Below the pieces are notes generated by a model. It ran no database searches. It was not told where the DNA came from and worked only from the letters and a program-made list of their open reading frames with translations. A DNA stretch of 38,976 nucleotides, taken from the NCBI GenBank assembly GCA_020026375.1, contig JAHHQN010000021.1, forward strand, positions 1 to 38,976. The letters are read 5' to 3'. The translations under genes and the position numbers were made by a program. Below, piece by piece: positions 1-7,958 of the stretch. Position 1 is the first letter of the stretch. Each line of letters opens with the position of its first letter. The DNA comes from Alistipes sp. (GTDB lineage: Bacteria; Bacteroidota; Bacteroidia; Bacteroidales; Rikenellaceae).

Positions 1-240
1 AGTCATTGTAATGCAGTCAATTTGCTATTCAACAACCGTTCACTGCTACATTTTTATGACCGATGTTTTTCTGTAGCAAGAAATGTAGCAGAAAATGACC
101 GATTGTTGACTACCGATTCCTACATTCAGTCGGTCACACATATTGCATCAAAGCACAAAAAAAACACCGTAATCGATTGATATACGGTGTTTTGACTTGC
201 CTTTTGAATGCAATTTCGAATGCATCTTTTGGGGCTGTTG
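1..240. repeat. Repeat-rich intergenic DNA beyond the tRNA-Ser 3' end
   Basis: No gene is seen here. The stretch is dense in short repeats: CTGCTACATTT (43-53) is matched by its perfect inverted copy at 81-91; TGTAGCA occurs at 72-78 and 84-90; ACCGAT occurs at 59-64, 98-103 and 112-117, twice preceded by TG. It lies beyond the 3' end of a tRNA gene, where tyrosine recombinases often integrate, and such repeats resemble arm-type sites. No integrase gene or duplicated tRNA tail is visible, so an attachment site is only a possibility. Confidence 0.4.
155..193 (-). terminator. Intrinsic terminator of the tRNA-Ser gene
   Basis: An 11-bp perfect inverted repeat (AAAACACCGTA 161-171 with TACGGTGTTTT 183-193) has an 11-nt loop. 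Read on the minus strand it is followed by an eight-T run formed by the A-run at 157-164. It lies about 50 bp past the tRNA 3' end, as expected for the terminator of that transcript. Confidence 0.75.
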
Positions 241-329
241 CGGAGAGAACGAGATTCGAACTCGTGGAACGGATTACTCCGTTCGTCGGTTTAGCAAACC
301 GGTGGTTTCAGCCACTCACCCATCTCTCC
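241..329 (-). tRNA. tRNA-Ser, anticodon GCU
   Basis: On the minus strand the sequence starts GGAGAGA (329-323) and ends TCTCTCC plus a G discriminator at 241, giving a perfect 7-bp acceptor stem. The anticodon loop reads TTGCTAA on a GG/CC-rich stem, so the anticodon is GCU, decoding AGC and AGU serine codons. The long variable arm (ACGGAG...CTCCGT type) and the T arm with GTTCGAATC are class II features typical of serine tRNA. Total length is 89 nt. CCA is not encoded: the bases after the discriminator read CAA, so it would be added enzymatically. Confidence 0.95.
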
Positions 330-367
330 GGGCCTGTCTGAAGTGTTTGTTTCTCTCAAACGGTGTG

Positions 368-398
368 CAAATGTAGGCATATTTTTGAAACCTGCAAA
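368..398 (-). promoter_or_regulatory. Promoter of tRNA-Ser
   Basis: On the minus strand a TTTG (-33 box; 398-395) is followed after exactly 19 bp by TACATTTG (-7 box; 375-368). This is a full match to the Bacteroidetes sigma-ABfr consensus. Transcription would start near 361, about 30 nt upstream of the mature tRNA. Confidence 0.8.
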
Positions 399-675
399 AC
401 TTTTTGCAAAATTTTTTAATTTATTTTTTGCCCTCCCATCGGATTTCGAGGCCTTATCGCTTTATTATTCGATGGTTACGCGAGGAGAAAAATTTTGTGA
501 TTTTTTGCGCGGTTTTTGTGGTGGGGGAGTTGGACTCCACGTTTTTTTATCCGGCACACGGTGGAACGGCACCGGCCGGCCTCCACCGTTGCGACCGGAA
601 TAAAGAGTGGGGCAGTGTCCGCCACCCCTCGCGGAGCGGCCTCTGTGGGGCATAAACCTATATTTATGGCGCGAT
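399..675. other. Gene-free stretch between the tRNA and suf promoters
   Basis: Several short open frames exist on both strands, but none has a recognisable start context, signal peptide or family resemblance, and they overlap one another. The DNA alternates A/T-rich and G/C-rich segments. Apart from the two diverging promoters at its edges I see no structure here. Confidence 0.6.
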
Positions 676-708
676 ATTGTGAAAATGAAAATTGATTTTG
701 TATCTTTG
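676..708 (+). promoter_or_regulatory. Promoter of the suf operon
   Basis: TATCTTTG at 701-708 is a perfect TAnnTTTG -7 box. A TTG at 677-679, 21 bp upstream, can serve as the -33 box. Transcription would start about 10 nt upstream of the sufB ATG, leaving a very short leader. No obvious operator for an Fe-S regulator is seen. Confidence 0.7.
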
Positions 709-725
709 CATGATATTTAGAAGTA

Positions 726-2171
726 ATGGCAGAGAACGAAAAAGAGTTTTTGGAAAACATAGGTGAGCAGGAATACAAGTACGGCTTCACTACCGACATC
801 GAGACCGATATGATTCACAAGGGGCTCGACGAGGAGGTCGTACGCCTGATTTCACTCAAGAAGGGCGAACCCGAGTGGATGACCGAGCGCAGAGTCGCGG
901 CATACCACCATTGGCGCAAGCTGGAGGTTCCCACATGGGCGCATCTCAATATCCCCGAGATTGATTTTCAGGATATTGTCTACTATGCCGCGCCCAAAAC
1001 GAAAAAGCAGTTGGACTCGATGGACGAGGTCGACCCGGAGTTGAAACGTACGTTCGACAAGCTGGGTATTCCGTTGGAGGAGCAGATGGCGTTGGCCGGC
1101 GTGGCCGTCGATGCCGTCATGGACTCCGTGTCGGTGAAGACCACCTTCAAGAGCACACTGGCCGAGAAAGGCATCATCTTCTGCTCCATCGCCGAGGCGA
1201 TCAAGGAGTATCCCGATTTGATCAAGAAGTATTTGGGAAGTGTCGTCCCCTATACCGACAACTACTATGCGGCACTCAATGCGGCGGTCTTCTCCGACGG
1301 TTCGTTCTGCTACATTCCCAAGGGTGTACGCTGTCCGATGGAGCTGTCGACCTATTTCCGTATCAATGCGGCCGGCACGGGCCAGTTCGAGCGCACGCTC
1401 ATCGTGGCCGACGAAGGGGCCTATGTGAGCTATCTGGAGGGCTGTACGGCACCCCAGCGCGACGAGAACCAGCTGCACGCCGCCGTGGTGGAAATCGTGG
1501 TGGAGAAGGACGCCGAGGTGAAATACTCCACCGTGCAGAACTGGTATCCCGGCGACAAGGAGGGCCGAGGCGGTATCTACAACTTCGTGACCAAGCGAGG
1601 TCTGTGCCGTGAGAACGCCCGTCTGTCGTGGACACAGGTCGAGACCGGTTCGGCCATCACCTGGAAATACCCCAGCTGTGTGCTGTTGGGCGACAATTCG
1701 GTGGGTGAGTTCTACTCGGTGGCCATGACCAACAACTACCAGCAGGCCGACACGGGTACCAAGATGATTCACATCGGCAAGAACACGCGCAGCCGTATCG
1801 TCTCGAAGGGTATCTCGGCCGGACGGAGCGAAAACTCCTACCGCGGTCTGGTGCGTGTGGCCAAGAGTGCGGCCAATGCCCGCAACTATTCGCAGTGCGA
1901 TTCGCTGCTCATCGGCGACAAGTGCGGCGCACATACCTTCCCCGAGGTCGACGTGCGCAACAATTCGGCCGTCGTGGAGCATGAGGCCACCACGTCGAAG
2001 ATTTCCGACGACCAGCTCTTCTATTGCAACCAGCGCGGTCTCTCGACCGAAGATGCCGTGGGACTCATTGTCAACGGTTATGCCCGCGAGGTGCTCTCGA
2101 AGCTGCCGATGGAGTTTGCCGTCGAGTCGCAGAAACTGCTGGCCATCAGTCTGGAGGGTGCCGTAGGTTAG
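726..2171 (+). CDS. sufB: Fe-S cluster assembly scaffold protein SufB
   Basis: SufB is the scaffold subunit of the cytosolic SufBCD complex, on which Fe-S clusters are built using sulfur from SufS. The 481-residue product has the usual length for the family. Family landmarks are VKTTFKSTLAEKGIIFCS, then YIPKGVRCPMELSTYFRIN, the beta-helix core, the ARNYSQCDSLLIG segment, and the C-terminal FYCNQRGLSTEDAVGLIVNG block with Cys434. The ATG lies 17 nt after a strong promoter box, and no upstream in-frame start is plausible. It is first in a suf operon; sufC follows after 79 bp. No SufE or SufU gene is in the window, so the sulfur-transfer partner must be elsewhere or absent. Confidence 0.97.
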   Translation: MAENEKEFLENIGEQEYKYGFTTDIETDMIHKGLDEEVVRLISLKKGEPEWMTERRVAAYHHWRKLEVPTWAHLNIPEIDFQDIVYYAAPKTKKQLDSMDEVDPELKRTFDKLGIPLEEQMALAGVAVDAVMDSVSVKTTFKSTLAEKGIIFCSIAEAIKEYPDLIKKYLGSVVPYTDNYYAALNAAVFSDGSFCYIPKGVRCPMELSTYFRINAAGTGQFERTLIVADEGAYVSYLEGCTAPQRDENQLHAAVVEIVVEKDAEVKYSTVQNWYPGDKEGRGGIYNFVTKRGLCRENARLSWTQVETGSAITWKYPSCVLLGDNSVGEFYSVAMTNNYQQADTGTKMIHIGKNTRSRIVSKGISAGRSENSYRGLVRVAKSAANARNYSQCDSLLIGDKCGAHTFPEVDVRNNSAVVEHEATTSKISDDQLFYCNQRGLSTEDAVGLIVNGYAREVLSKLPMEFAVESQKLLAISLEGAVG

Positions 2172-2250
2172 CCCTTCGGAAGGGGGAGAAGGTGTCGCCC
2201 GTGGGGCGGTGCCGTGATGTTTTATTATGAATAAAGAATAAATTGAAGAT
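2172..2250 (+). other. sufB-sufC intergenic spacer with two small hairpins
   Basis: The spacer is unusually long for this operon. It holds CCCTTCGGAAGGG (5-bp stem) and CGCCCGTGGGGCG (5-bp stem), followed by A/T-rich DNA before the sufC ATG. There is no U-tract, so neither is a terminator. They may influence mRNA stability or be incidental. Confidence 0.35.
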
Positions 2251-3003
2251 ATGTTAAGCGTTAAAAATCTGCACGCCTCGGTGGAGGACAAGGAGATTCT
2301 TCGCGGTATCAACCTCGAAGTGAAACCCGGCGAGGTGCACGCTATCATGGGACCCAACGGTTCCGGAAAATCAACTTTGGCTTCGGTGCTGGCCGGCAGC
2401 GAGAAATTCACCGTCACGGAGGGAAGTGCCGAATTTATGGGTCACGACCTGCTGAAGATGTCCATCGAGGACAGAGCGCGTCTGGGTCTGTTCCTGGGCT
2501 TCCAGTATCCGGTGGAGATTCCCGGTGTCACGATGGCCAACTTCATGAAGCTGGCGGTCAACGAGCACCGCAAGTTTCGCGGTGAGGAGTCGCTCACGCC
2601 CGCACAGTTCCTGCGTCTGATGAAGGAGAAGAGTGCGGTGGTGGAGTTGTCGTCGAAACTCACCTCACGCGCCGTCAACGAGGGTTTCTCGGGCGGTGAG
2701 AAGAAGAAGAACGAGATTTTCCAGATGGCGATGCTCGATCCCAAGCTGGCGATTCTCGACGAGACCGACTCGGGTCTCGATATCGATGCCCTGCGCATCG
2801 TGGCCACGGGTGTCACCAAACTCCACACCAAGGACAACGCCACGGTGGTCATCACCCACTACCAGCGTCTGCTGGACTACATCGTCCCCGACGTGGTGCA
2901 TGTCCTCTACAAGGGCCGCATCATCTACACCGGCGACAAGACCCTGGCGCTCAAGCTCGAGAAGGAGGGTTACGATTGGTTGATTAACGACTATAAGGAG
3001 TAA
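2251..3003 (+). CDS. sufC: Fe-S assembly ATPase SufC
   Basis: SufC is the ABC-type ATPase of the SufBCD complex; ATP binding drives the rearrangement needed for cluster assembly. The 250 residues match the family length. Visible motifs are Walker A GPNGSGKST (about residues 35-43), the Q-loop region in FLGFQYPVEIPGV, the signature FSGGEKKKNEI, which is the SufC-specific variant of LSGGQ, Walker B LAILDETDSGLDID, and the switch His in VVITHYQRLL. It has no membrane segments, as expected for a soluble ATPase. Its stop codon overlaps the sufD start by one base (TAATG), which suggests translational coupling. Confidence 0.97.
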   Translation: MLSVKNLHASVEDKEILRGINLEVKPGEVHAIMGPNGSGKSTLASVLAGSEKFTVTEGSAEFMGHDLLKMSIEDRARLGLFLGFQYPVEIPGVTMANFMKLAVNEHRKFRGEESLTPAQFLRLMKEKSAVVELSSKLTSRAVNEGFSGGEKKKNEIFQMAMLDPKLAILDETDSGLDIDALRIVATGVTKLHTKDNATVVITHYQRLLDYIVPDVVHVLYKGRIIYTGDKTLALKLEKEGYDWLINDYKE

Positions 3004-3824
3004 TGATGGCAATTTCCGAAATACTGAACGGTTTTGCGAAGGTTGAGGAGAGCGAACTCCGTGTTGACGGAGCGAACGGGCAGCCGTTGGCCGTTGTCGA
3101 CCCCCACAGCTTCACGCTGGAGGTGTCGCGTGGCGGTGCCGCGCGCCTTGTGGTGGTGCATACCGCGCCCCATGCCTCGCAGCTCCGCCTTCGTGTGGCG
3201 GAGAATGCCCGTCTGGAGCTGACCGAGATTTTCACGGCCGATGCCCGTGCCGAGGTGCATGTGGAGCAGGCTGCCGACAGTGTGGCTTCGGTGACTGCCG
3301 TGCAGGTGGGAGCCTCGCAGGTCGACTATGTCATGGACTTGAACGGCCGCGGAGCCGAGAACCGCACCGACGGTGTGTTTCTGGTGGGCGACGGAGAGCA
3401 TAGCGTGATGAAGCTGCGCACCAACCACAATGTGCTTCTCTGCACCAGCCGCGGTTATGTGAAAGGCATCGCGGGCGGACAATCGGTGGGTGAGTTCCAC
3501 GGACTGGTCTATGTGGCTTTCGATGCCCAGCGTACCGATGCCGAGCAGCAGAGCCGCAATATCCTGCTGGGGGAGTCGGCGCGCATCGTGGCCAAACCCC
3601 AGTTGGAGATCTACGCCGACGACGTGAAGTGTAACCACGGCGCCACGGTGGGACAGATGGACAGCGAGGCGATTTACTACATGCGTCAGCGCGGTCTGAG
3701 CGAGACGGACGCCCGTCGTCTGCAAATCGAGGGATTTGTGGGTGATGTGGTGCGCCATTGCGGTGACGAGAATCTGGCTGAGGCACTCATGGGTGCCGTG
3801 GCCGATAAAATGGAGAGAATATAA
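3003..3824 (+). CDS. sufD: Short SufD-type Fe-S assembly protein
   Basis: SufD partners SufB and SufC in the cluster-assembly complex. At 273 residues this copy is well below the roughly 400-450 residues usual for SufD and lacks much of the N-terminal helical region, but it keeps the beta-helix core and C-terminal block. The motif DDVKCNHGATVGQMD contains His212, which by motif aligns with the conserved SufD histidine in the CxHG context, and MRQRGLSETDARRLQIEGFVGDVV is the usual C-terminal helix pair. No disrupted upstream fragment is present: sufC ends directly at the start, so this is a compact gene and not a frameshift. An ATG one codon later (3006) could also initiate. The sufS gene follows after 3 nt. 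Confidence 0.88.
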   Translation: MMAISEILNGFAKVEESELRVDGANGQPLAVVDPHSFTLEVSRGGAARLVVVHTAPHASQLRLRVAENARLELTEIFTADARAEVHVEQAADSVASVTAVQVGASQVDYVMDLNGRGAENRTDGVFLVGDGEHSVMKLRTNHNVLLCTSRGYVKGIAGGQSVGEFHGLVYVAFDAQRTDAEQQSRNILLGESARIVAKPQLEIYADDVKCNHGATVGQMDSEAIYYMRQRGLSETDARRLQIEGFVGDVVRHCGDENLAEALMGAVADKMERI

Positions 3825-3827
3825 ACG

Positions 3828-5045
3828 ATGTTCGACATCAATAAAATACGCGAGGACTTCCCGATACTGTCGCGCGAGGTCTACGGCAAACCGCTGGTCT
3901 ACTTCGACAACGGAGCCACTGCACAGAAGCCCCGGGTGGTGATTGAGGCGGTGGACCGCATGTACGACTCGCTCAATGCCAATGTCCACCGCGGCGTGCA
4001 TTACCTCTCGGAGGAGAGTACCACGCTGTTTGAGGAGGCGCGCCGTACGGTAGCCGAATTCATCGGTGCGCCGCAGAAGGAGCAGATTATATTCACGGCC
4101 GGAGCTACTGCATCGCTCAATACGGTGGTCTATTCGTGGGGCGAGAAGTTTGTCCGCGAGGGCGACAACATCGTCATCTCGGAGATGGAACACCACTCCA
4201 ACCTTGTGCCGTGGCAGTTGCTGGCCGAGCGCAAGGGGGCCGAAATCAGAGTGCTGCCCTTCGACGACAACGGCGAGCTGATGGTCGAAAAACTGCCCGC
4301 GTTGCTCGATGAGCGCACCAAGGCGGTGGCCGTCACACAGGCGTCGAACACGCTGGGTACGCGCCCCTGTCTGAAGCCCATCATCGACATGGCACACCGT
4401 GTCGGTGCGATTGCCGTGGTCGACGGTTGCCAGGGCGTGGTGCATGGCGGTGTCGATGTTGCGGCACTCGACTGCGACTTCTACGCCTTTTCGGGCCACA
4501 AGCTCTATGCCCCCACGGGCATCGGCGTACTTTACGGCAAGATGGAACTGTTGGAGGCGATGCCTCCCTTCCTGGGCGGCGGCGACATGGTCGACCGCGT
4601 GTCGTTCGAGCGGACGACATTCGCTCCCGTGCCGATGAAGTTCGAGGCCGGTACGGCCAACTATGTCGGAGCCATCGGTCTGGGAGCCGCCATCGGCTAC
4701 CTGCAGTCGCTCGATCTGAAGGAGGTGGAGGCACACGAACAGGCGCTGTTGCAGCGTGCCACGACCCTTCTGGAGGAGATTGACGGACTGCGCATCTATG
4801 GCCACGCCGCCGACAAGAGTTCGCTGGTGTCGTTCAACGTGGAGGGTGTCCACCACTACGACATGGGCATGATTCTCGACAAACTGGGTATTGCCGTGCG
4901 CACGGGACAGCATTGTGCCGAGCCGGTGATGACCCACTACGGAGTGACGGGCATGTGCCGCGCTTCGTTCGCATTGTATAACACTATGGAGGAGGTCGAG
5001 CAGCTGGCCGCAGGCGTTCGCCGTGCGGTGGGCATGCTCCGCTGA
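3828..5045 (+). CDS. sufS: Cysteine desulfurase SufS (class V aminotransferase fold)
   Basis: SufS is a PLP enzyme that takes sulfur from L-cysteine and passes it as persulfide to the SufBCD scaffold. The 405 residues match the group II NifS-like family. The PLP-binding lysine is Lys225 in FSGHKLYAPTGIG, His122-His123 lie in SEMEHHSN, and the persulfide-forming Cys363 lies in RTGQHCAEPVM; these positions are within one residue of E. coli SufS. The N-terminal FPILSREVYGKPLVYFDNGA is family-typical. The gene sits 3 nt after sufD and is certainly co-transcribed. A selenocysteine lyase activity is also known in the family, but the suf context makes desulfurase the main role. Confidence 0.97.
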   Translation: MFDINKIREDFPILSREVYGKPLVYFDNGATAQKPRVVIEAVDRMYDSLNANVHRGVHYLSEESTTLFEEARRTVAEFIGAPQKEQIIFTAGATASLNTVVYSWGEKFVREGDNIVISEMEHHSNLVPWQLLAERKGAEIRVLPFDDNGELMVEKLPALLDERTKAVAVTQASNTLGTRPCLKPIIDMAHRVGAIAVVDGCQGVVHGGVDVAALDCDFYAFSGHKLYAPTGIGVLYGKMELLEAMPPFLGGGDMVDRVSFERTTFAPVPMKFEAGTANYVGAIGLGAAIGYLQSLDLKEVEAHEQALLQRATTLLEEIDGLRIYGHAADKSSLVSFNVEGVHHYDMGMILDKLGIAVRTGQHCAEPVMTHYGVTGMCRASFALYNTMEEVEQLAAGVRRAVGMLR

Positions 5046-5066
5046 CAATATATATAAGTAAGAGAT

Positions 5067-5747
5067 ATGTTTATCGTTCTCGAAGGATTGGACGGCGCGG
5101 GAAAGTCTACCCAGGTGCGCCTGTTGAGAGAGATGTTTGCACAACGGGGTGTGGAGAGTGAGTATGTCCACTTTCCGCGTTTCGATGCGCCGGTCTACGG
5201 CGAGCTGATTGCGCGTTTTCTGCGCGGCGAGTTCGGCGGTGTCGACCAGGTGAACCCCTACATCGTGGCGTTGCTCTTTGCCGGTGACCGTGCCGAGGCG
5301 GCCCCGATGATTCGCCGTTGGCTCGACGAGGGCAAGGTGGTCATTCTCGACCGCTATGTCTACTCCAACATCGGCTACCAGTGTGCCAAACTGGGCGATG
5401 AGGAGGAGCGCCGCCGTCTGATGAAGTGGATTCTCGACCTCGAATTTTCGCACAATGCCCTGCCGCGTCCCGACGTGTCGGTCTTTCTCGACGTGCCTTT
5501 CTCGTTCACCGAGCGCAAGCTGGCCGAGAACCGCGAAGGCGACGACCGCGACTACCTCAAGGGGGCGGACGATATCCACGAGTCGTCGCTGGCACTTCAG
5601 CGAGCCGTGCGTGAGGTCTACCTCTCGGTGGCCGACTACGACAAGGCACTCCGTGTGGTCGATTGCCGCGATGCGGAGGGCGACATGGCGTCACCCGACG
5701 AGATTTTCCGTCGAATATGTGATTTGGTTCACCCAATGATGAAATAA
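5067..5747 (+). CDS. tmk: Thymidylate kinase (dTMP kinase)
   Basis: The product phosphorylates dTMP to dTDP with ATP in the cytosol, an essential step of dTTP synthesis. The 226-residue protein begins MFIVLEGLDGAGKST, with the P-loop at residues 7-15. It has the DRY motif in VVILDRYVYSNIGYQ and a LID-region sequence ERKLAENREGDDRDYLKG. It starts 21 nt after sufS on the same strand, and the next gene begins one nucleotide after its stop, so it is probably part of the same transcript. Linkage to suf has no obvious biochemical logic and probably reflects housekeeping clustering. Confidence 0.95.
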   Translation: MFIVLEGLDGAGKSTQVRLLREMFAQRGVESEYVHFPRFDAPVYGELIARFLRGEFGGVDQVNPYIVALLFAGDRAEAAPMIRRWLDEGKVVILDRYVYSNIGYQCAKLGDEEERRRLMKWILDLEFSHNALPRPDVSVFLDVPFSFTERKLAENREGDDRDYLKGADDIHESSLALQRAVREVYLSVADYDKALRVVDCRDAEGDMASPDEIFRRICDLVHPMMK

Positions 5748-5748
5748 G

Positions 5749-6858
5749 ATGCGCAGAAGCCGGACATTCAAAAATGTGGCACACGTCTGTCGCACACTGT
5801 TGGCCTGTGCCTTCATACTCTCGGGATTCACCAAGGTGATTGACCCGTGGGGTACGGCGTTGAAGGTCAACGACTATCTTTCGATTTACGGTTTCGAGGA
5901 GCTGAAGAGTGCCAGCATGGCCTTCTCCATCTGGCTGTGCGGTGCCGAGCTGATGATGGGCTGCATGCTGCTCTTCAAGGTGCGTATCCGCCTCATCTCC
6001 ATCTTTGCGGTGGTGTCGATGACCTTCTTCACGCTGCTCACGCTGCTCAGTGCCACGGTGCTGCCCGTCGAGGACTGCGGTTGCTTCGGCGAGGCCATCA
6101 AGCTCTCTCCGTGGCAGACCTTCGCCAAGAATGTGGTGCTGCTGCCGCTGGCGGTGGTGGTGTGGTGGCGTTACAAGCCCGACAAGATATTCTCGTTCAA
6201 GCCGTTGGAGCTGTTGCTGATGAGTCTTTTCTTCGTCATGTCGATGTCGCTGGGCACCTACTGCTACCTCCATCTTCCGATTGTCGACTTCCTGCCCTAT
6301 AAGGTGGGTGTCAACATCTGGGAGGCGATGCACGCTCCCGACACCACCCCCGAGACCGAGGGCGAGACCATACTGGTCTATCGCAACATAGCCTCCGGCG
6401 AGGAGCGTGAGTTCCGACTGGAGGATACCGAGTGGCAGGATTCCGCCAAGTGGGAGTGGGTCGACACCTACACCACCGAGACACACCCCGCAGTGCAGGC
6501 ACTCATCGGCGAGTTTGCACTTCGCGATGCCGAGGGCGAGGCCACCGAGAAGGTGCTGACCACGCCCGGACGCCTTTACATGCTGTGCATCACCGATTTC
6601 GACAAGCTGCCGCGCAGTTGCCGCAAACGCATGTCGCAGCTGGCCGCACGTGCGGTGAGCGACGGCAGCGGGATTATCTGTGTGACCCCCATGCCGCTCT
6701 ACGAGGTGACGTGGCACGATTTCGACGGGGTGAAGGTGCGCTGCTACAACATCGATGCCTCGACCATGAAGACCATGCTGCGCGCCAACAACGGAGTGGT
6801 GGTACTCGACGACGGCACGATTACCAATAAGCTGAACTGTCGCGATATTGTTCTCTGA
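5749..6858 (+). CDS. BT_3928-like DoxX-family inner-membrane protein
   Basis: This 369-residue membrane protein has an N-terminal DoxX-like region of about four hydrophobic segments (about residues 10-175), starting FKNVAHVCRTLLACAFILSG and containing the CGCFGEA motif that is common in the family. A soluble C-terminal part (about 190-369) contains TPGRLYMLCITDFDKLP and resembles a thioredoxin-like domain without a CxxC motif. The family is conserved in Bacteroidetes, usually annotated BT_3928 or DoxX, and has no proven function; the related DoxX/MauE group is tied to redox chemistry of quinones or disulfides. The ATG follows the tmk stop by one base. Confidence 0.8.
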   Translation: MRRSRTFKNVAHVCRTLLACAFILSGFTKVIDPWGTALKVNDYLSIYGFEELKSASMAFSIWLCGAELMMGCMLLFKVRIRLISIFAVVSMTFFTLLTLLSATVLPVEDCGCFGEAIKLSPWQTFAKNVVLLPLAVVVWWRYKPDKIFSFKPLELLLMSLFFVMSMSLGTYCYLHLPIVDFLPYKVGVNIWEAMHAPDTTPETEGETILVYRNIASGEEREFRLEDTEWQDSAKWEWVDTYTTETHPAVQALIGEFALRDAEGEATEKVLTTPGRLYMLCITDFDKLPRSCRKRMSQLAARAVSDGSGIICVTPMPLYEVTWHDFDGVKVRCYNIDASTMKTMLRANNGVVVLDDGTITNKLNCRDIVL

Positions 6859-6885
6859 GGACACCCCGCGGTCATTAGGTACAGA

Positions 6886-6920
6886 AGTTGATTTCAAGTT
6901 ATTGAAATCAACTTTTTTTT
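6886..6920 (+). terminator. Strong intrinsic terminator abutting the adaptor start codon
   Basis: A perfect 12-bp stem (AGTTGATTTCAA 6886-6897 with TTGAAATCAACT 6902-6913), a GTTA loop and an eight-T run (6913-6920) form a textbook terminator for the suf-tmk-BT_3928 unit. The next base is the A of the ATG of the efflux adaptor gene, so there is no spacer at all. Confidence 0.85.
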
Positions 6921-7958
6921 ATGTCCCTACTTTATCTGTTGGCATTGGCCGTCCTGCTGGGCGGTTGTGCCGAATCGTCACAGCCTGCTGTGCAGCCGCG
7001 ACCCGTGAAGGTCATCACCGCTACCGCGCTGGGCCGCATCAGCAAGGATTTTGCAGGCATGGCCACCTCCGACGACGAGGTGAATTTGGCCTTCAAGCTC
7101 TCGGGTCAGGTGATGGATATCACCGTTTCGGAGGGCGAGAGTGTGCGTCGCGGCGAGGTGCTGGCGCGTCTCGATCCGCGCGATGTCGAACTGCGGCTGA
7201 GTGCCGACCGCTCGGCCTACGAGGAGGCGGCCTCGCAGCTGCGTCGCATGCAGCGTCTGCTGGAGCATGACGCCGTGTCGCGTCAGAAGGTCGAGATGGC
7301 GCAGACGCGCTACGCCCAGACCAAGGCGGCCTACGACAATAGCCGCGACCTGTTGAAGGACACGCGTCTCACGGCTCCCTTCGACGGGGTGGTGGAGCGC
7401 AAGCTGGCCGACAACTTCGAGCGTGTGGAGGCCGGACAACCCGTTATCCGTTTCGTGAAGCCCGAGACCACCAATGTGAAATTCACCCTGCCCGAGAGTG
7501 CCAAGTCGCTGGTGGGTAATCCGCGCACGCGCTTTTGGGTGGTTTTTGACAACTATCGTGACGTGCGTTTCGCGGCGCGCCTGAAGGACTACGCCAAGAC
7601 CTCGTCCGATGCGTCGGGCTTCCCCGTCACGCTGACCCTCGACGACGACCGCCTGTCGCACTACGACATCTCGCCCGGCATGTCGTGTACCATCACCATG
7701 TCGGTCCCCGACGACCAGCCCGATGCCGTGTCGCTGCCCGTGTCGGCCATCTGCTCGCCGGTGGGCGGCGGCAGCTATGTGTGGGTGGTGGGCGACGACG
7801 ACCGCGTGCATCGCCACGATGTGCGTCTGGGTGAACTGTTCGGCCGCGAGAGTGTGGTCATCGAGAGCGGAGTGTCGCCCGGCCAGCGGGTGGTCACGGC
7901 AGGGGTCTACCGCCTGCGTGAGAACGAAAAAGTCACCCTTTTGAACCAGCAGCCATGA
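6921..7958 (+). CDS. RND efflux periplasmic adaptor (membrane fusion) lipoprotein
   Basis: The adaptor links an RND pump in the inner membrane to a TolC-type outer-membrane channel. The 345-residue product has a short lipoprotein signal with lipobox LGGC (Cys16), then a barrel-sandwich/lipoyl half (AFKLSGQVMDITVSEGESVRRGEVLARLDPRD), a helical hairpin (about 90-140), the second lipoyl half (TRLTAPFDGVVERKLADNFERVEAGQPV), a beta-barrel, and a membrane-proximal domain ending at GVYRLRENEKVTLL. The signal peptide has no Lys or Arg before its hydrophobic core, which is unusual; an in-frame TGA at 6903-6905 rules out a longer start. The ATG directly follows a terminator U-tract. The pump gene overlaps its stop (ATGA). 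Confidence 0.92.
   Translation: MSLLYLLALAVLLGGCAESSQPAVQPRPVKVITATALGRISKDFAGMATSDDEVNLAFKLSGQVMDITVSEGESVRRGEVLARLDPRDVELRLSADRSAYEEAASQLRRMQRLLEHDAVSRQKVEMAQTRYAQTKAAYDNSRDLLKDTRLTAPFDGVVERKLADNFERVEAGQPVIRFVKPETTNVKFTLPESAKSLVGNPRTRFWVVFDNYRDVRFAARLKDYAKTSSDASGFPVTLTLDDDRLSHYDISPGMSCTITMSVPDDQPDAVSLPVSAICSPVGGGSYVWVVGDDDRVHRHDVRLGELFGRESVVIESGVSPGQRVVTAGVYRLRENEKVTLLNQQP

Noticed and set aside
343..655. Short overlapping open frames between tRNA-Ser and sufB
   Set aside because: They overlap each other in different frames, one covers the tRNA promoter, and none resembles a known protein.
2991..5579. 862-codon open frame on the minus strand across sufD, sufS and tmk
   Set aside because: It is antisense to three well-recognised conserved genes and has no domain or start signal. 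High GC and avoidance of TTA, CTA and TCA codons in the sense frames leave long antisense frames open throughout the window.
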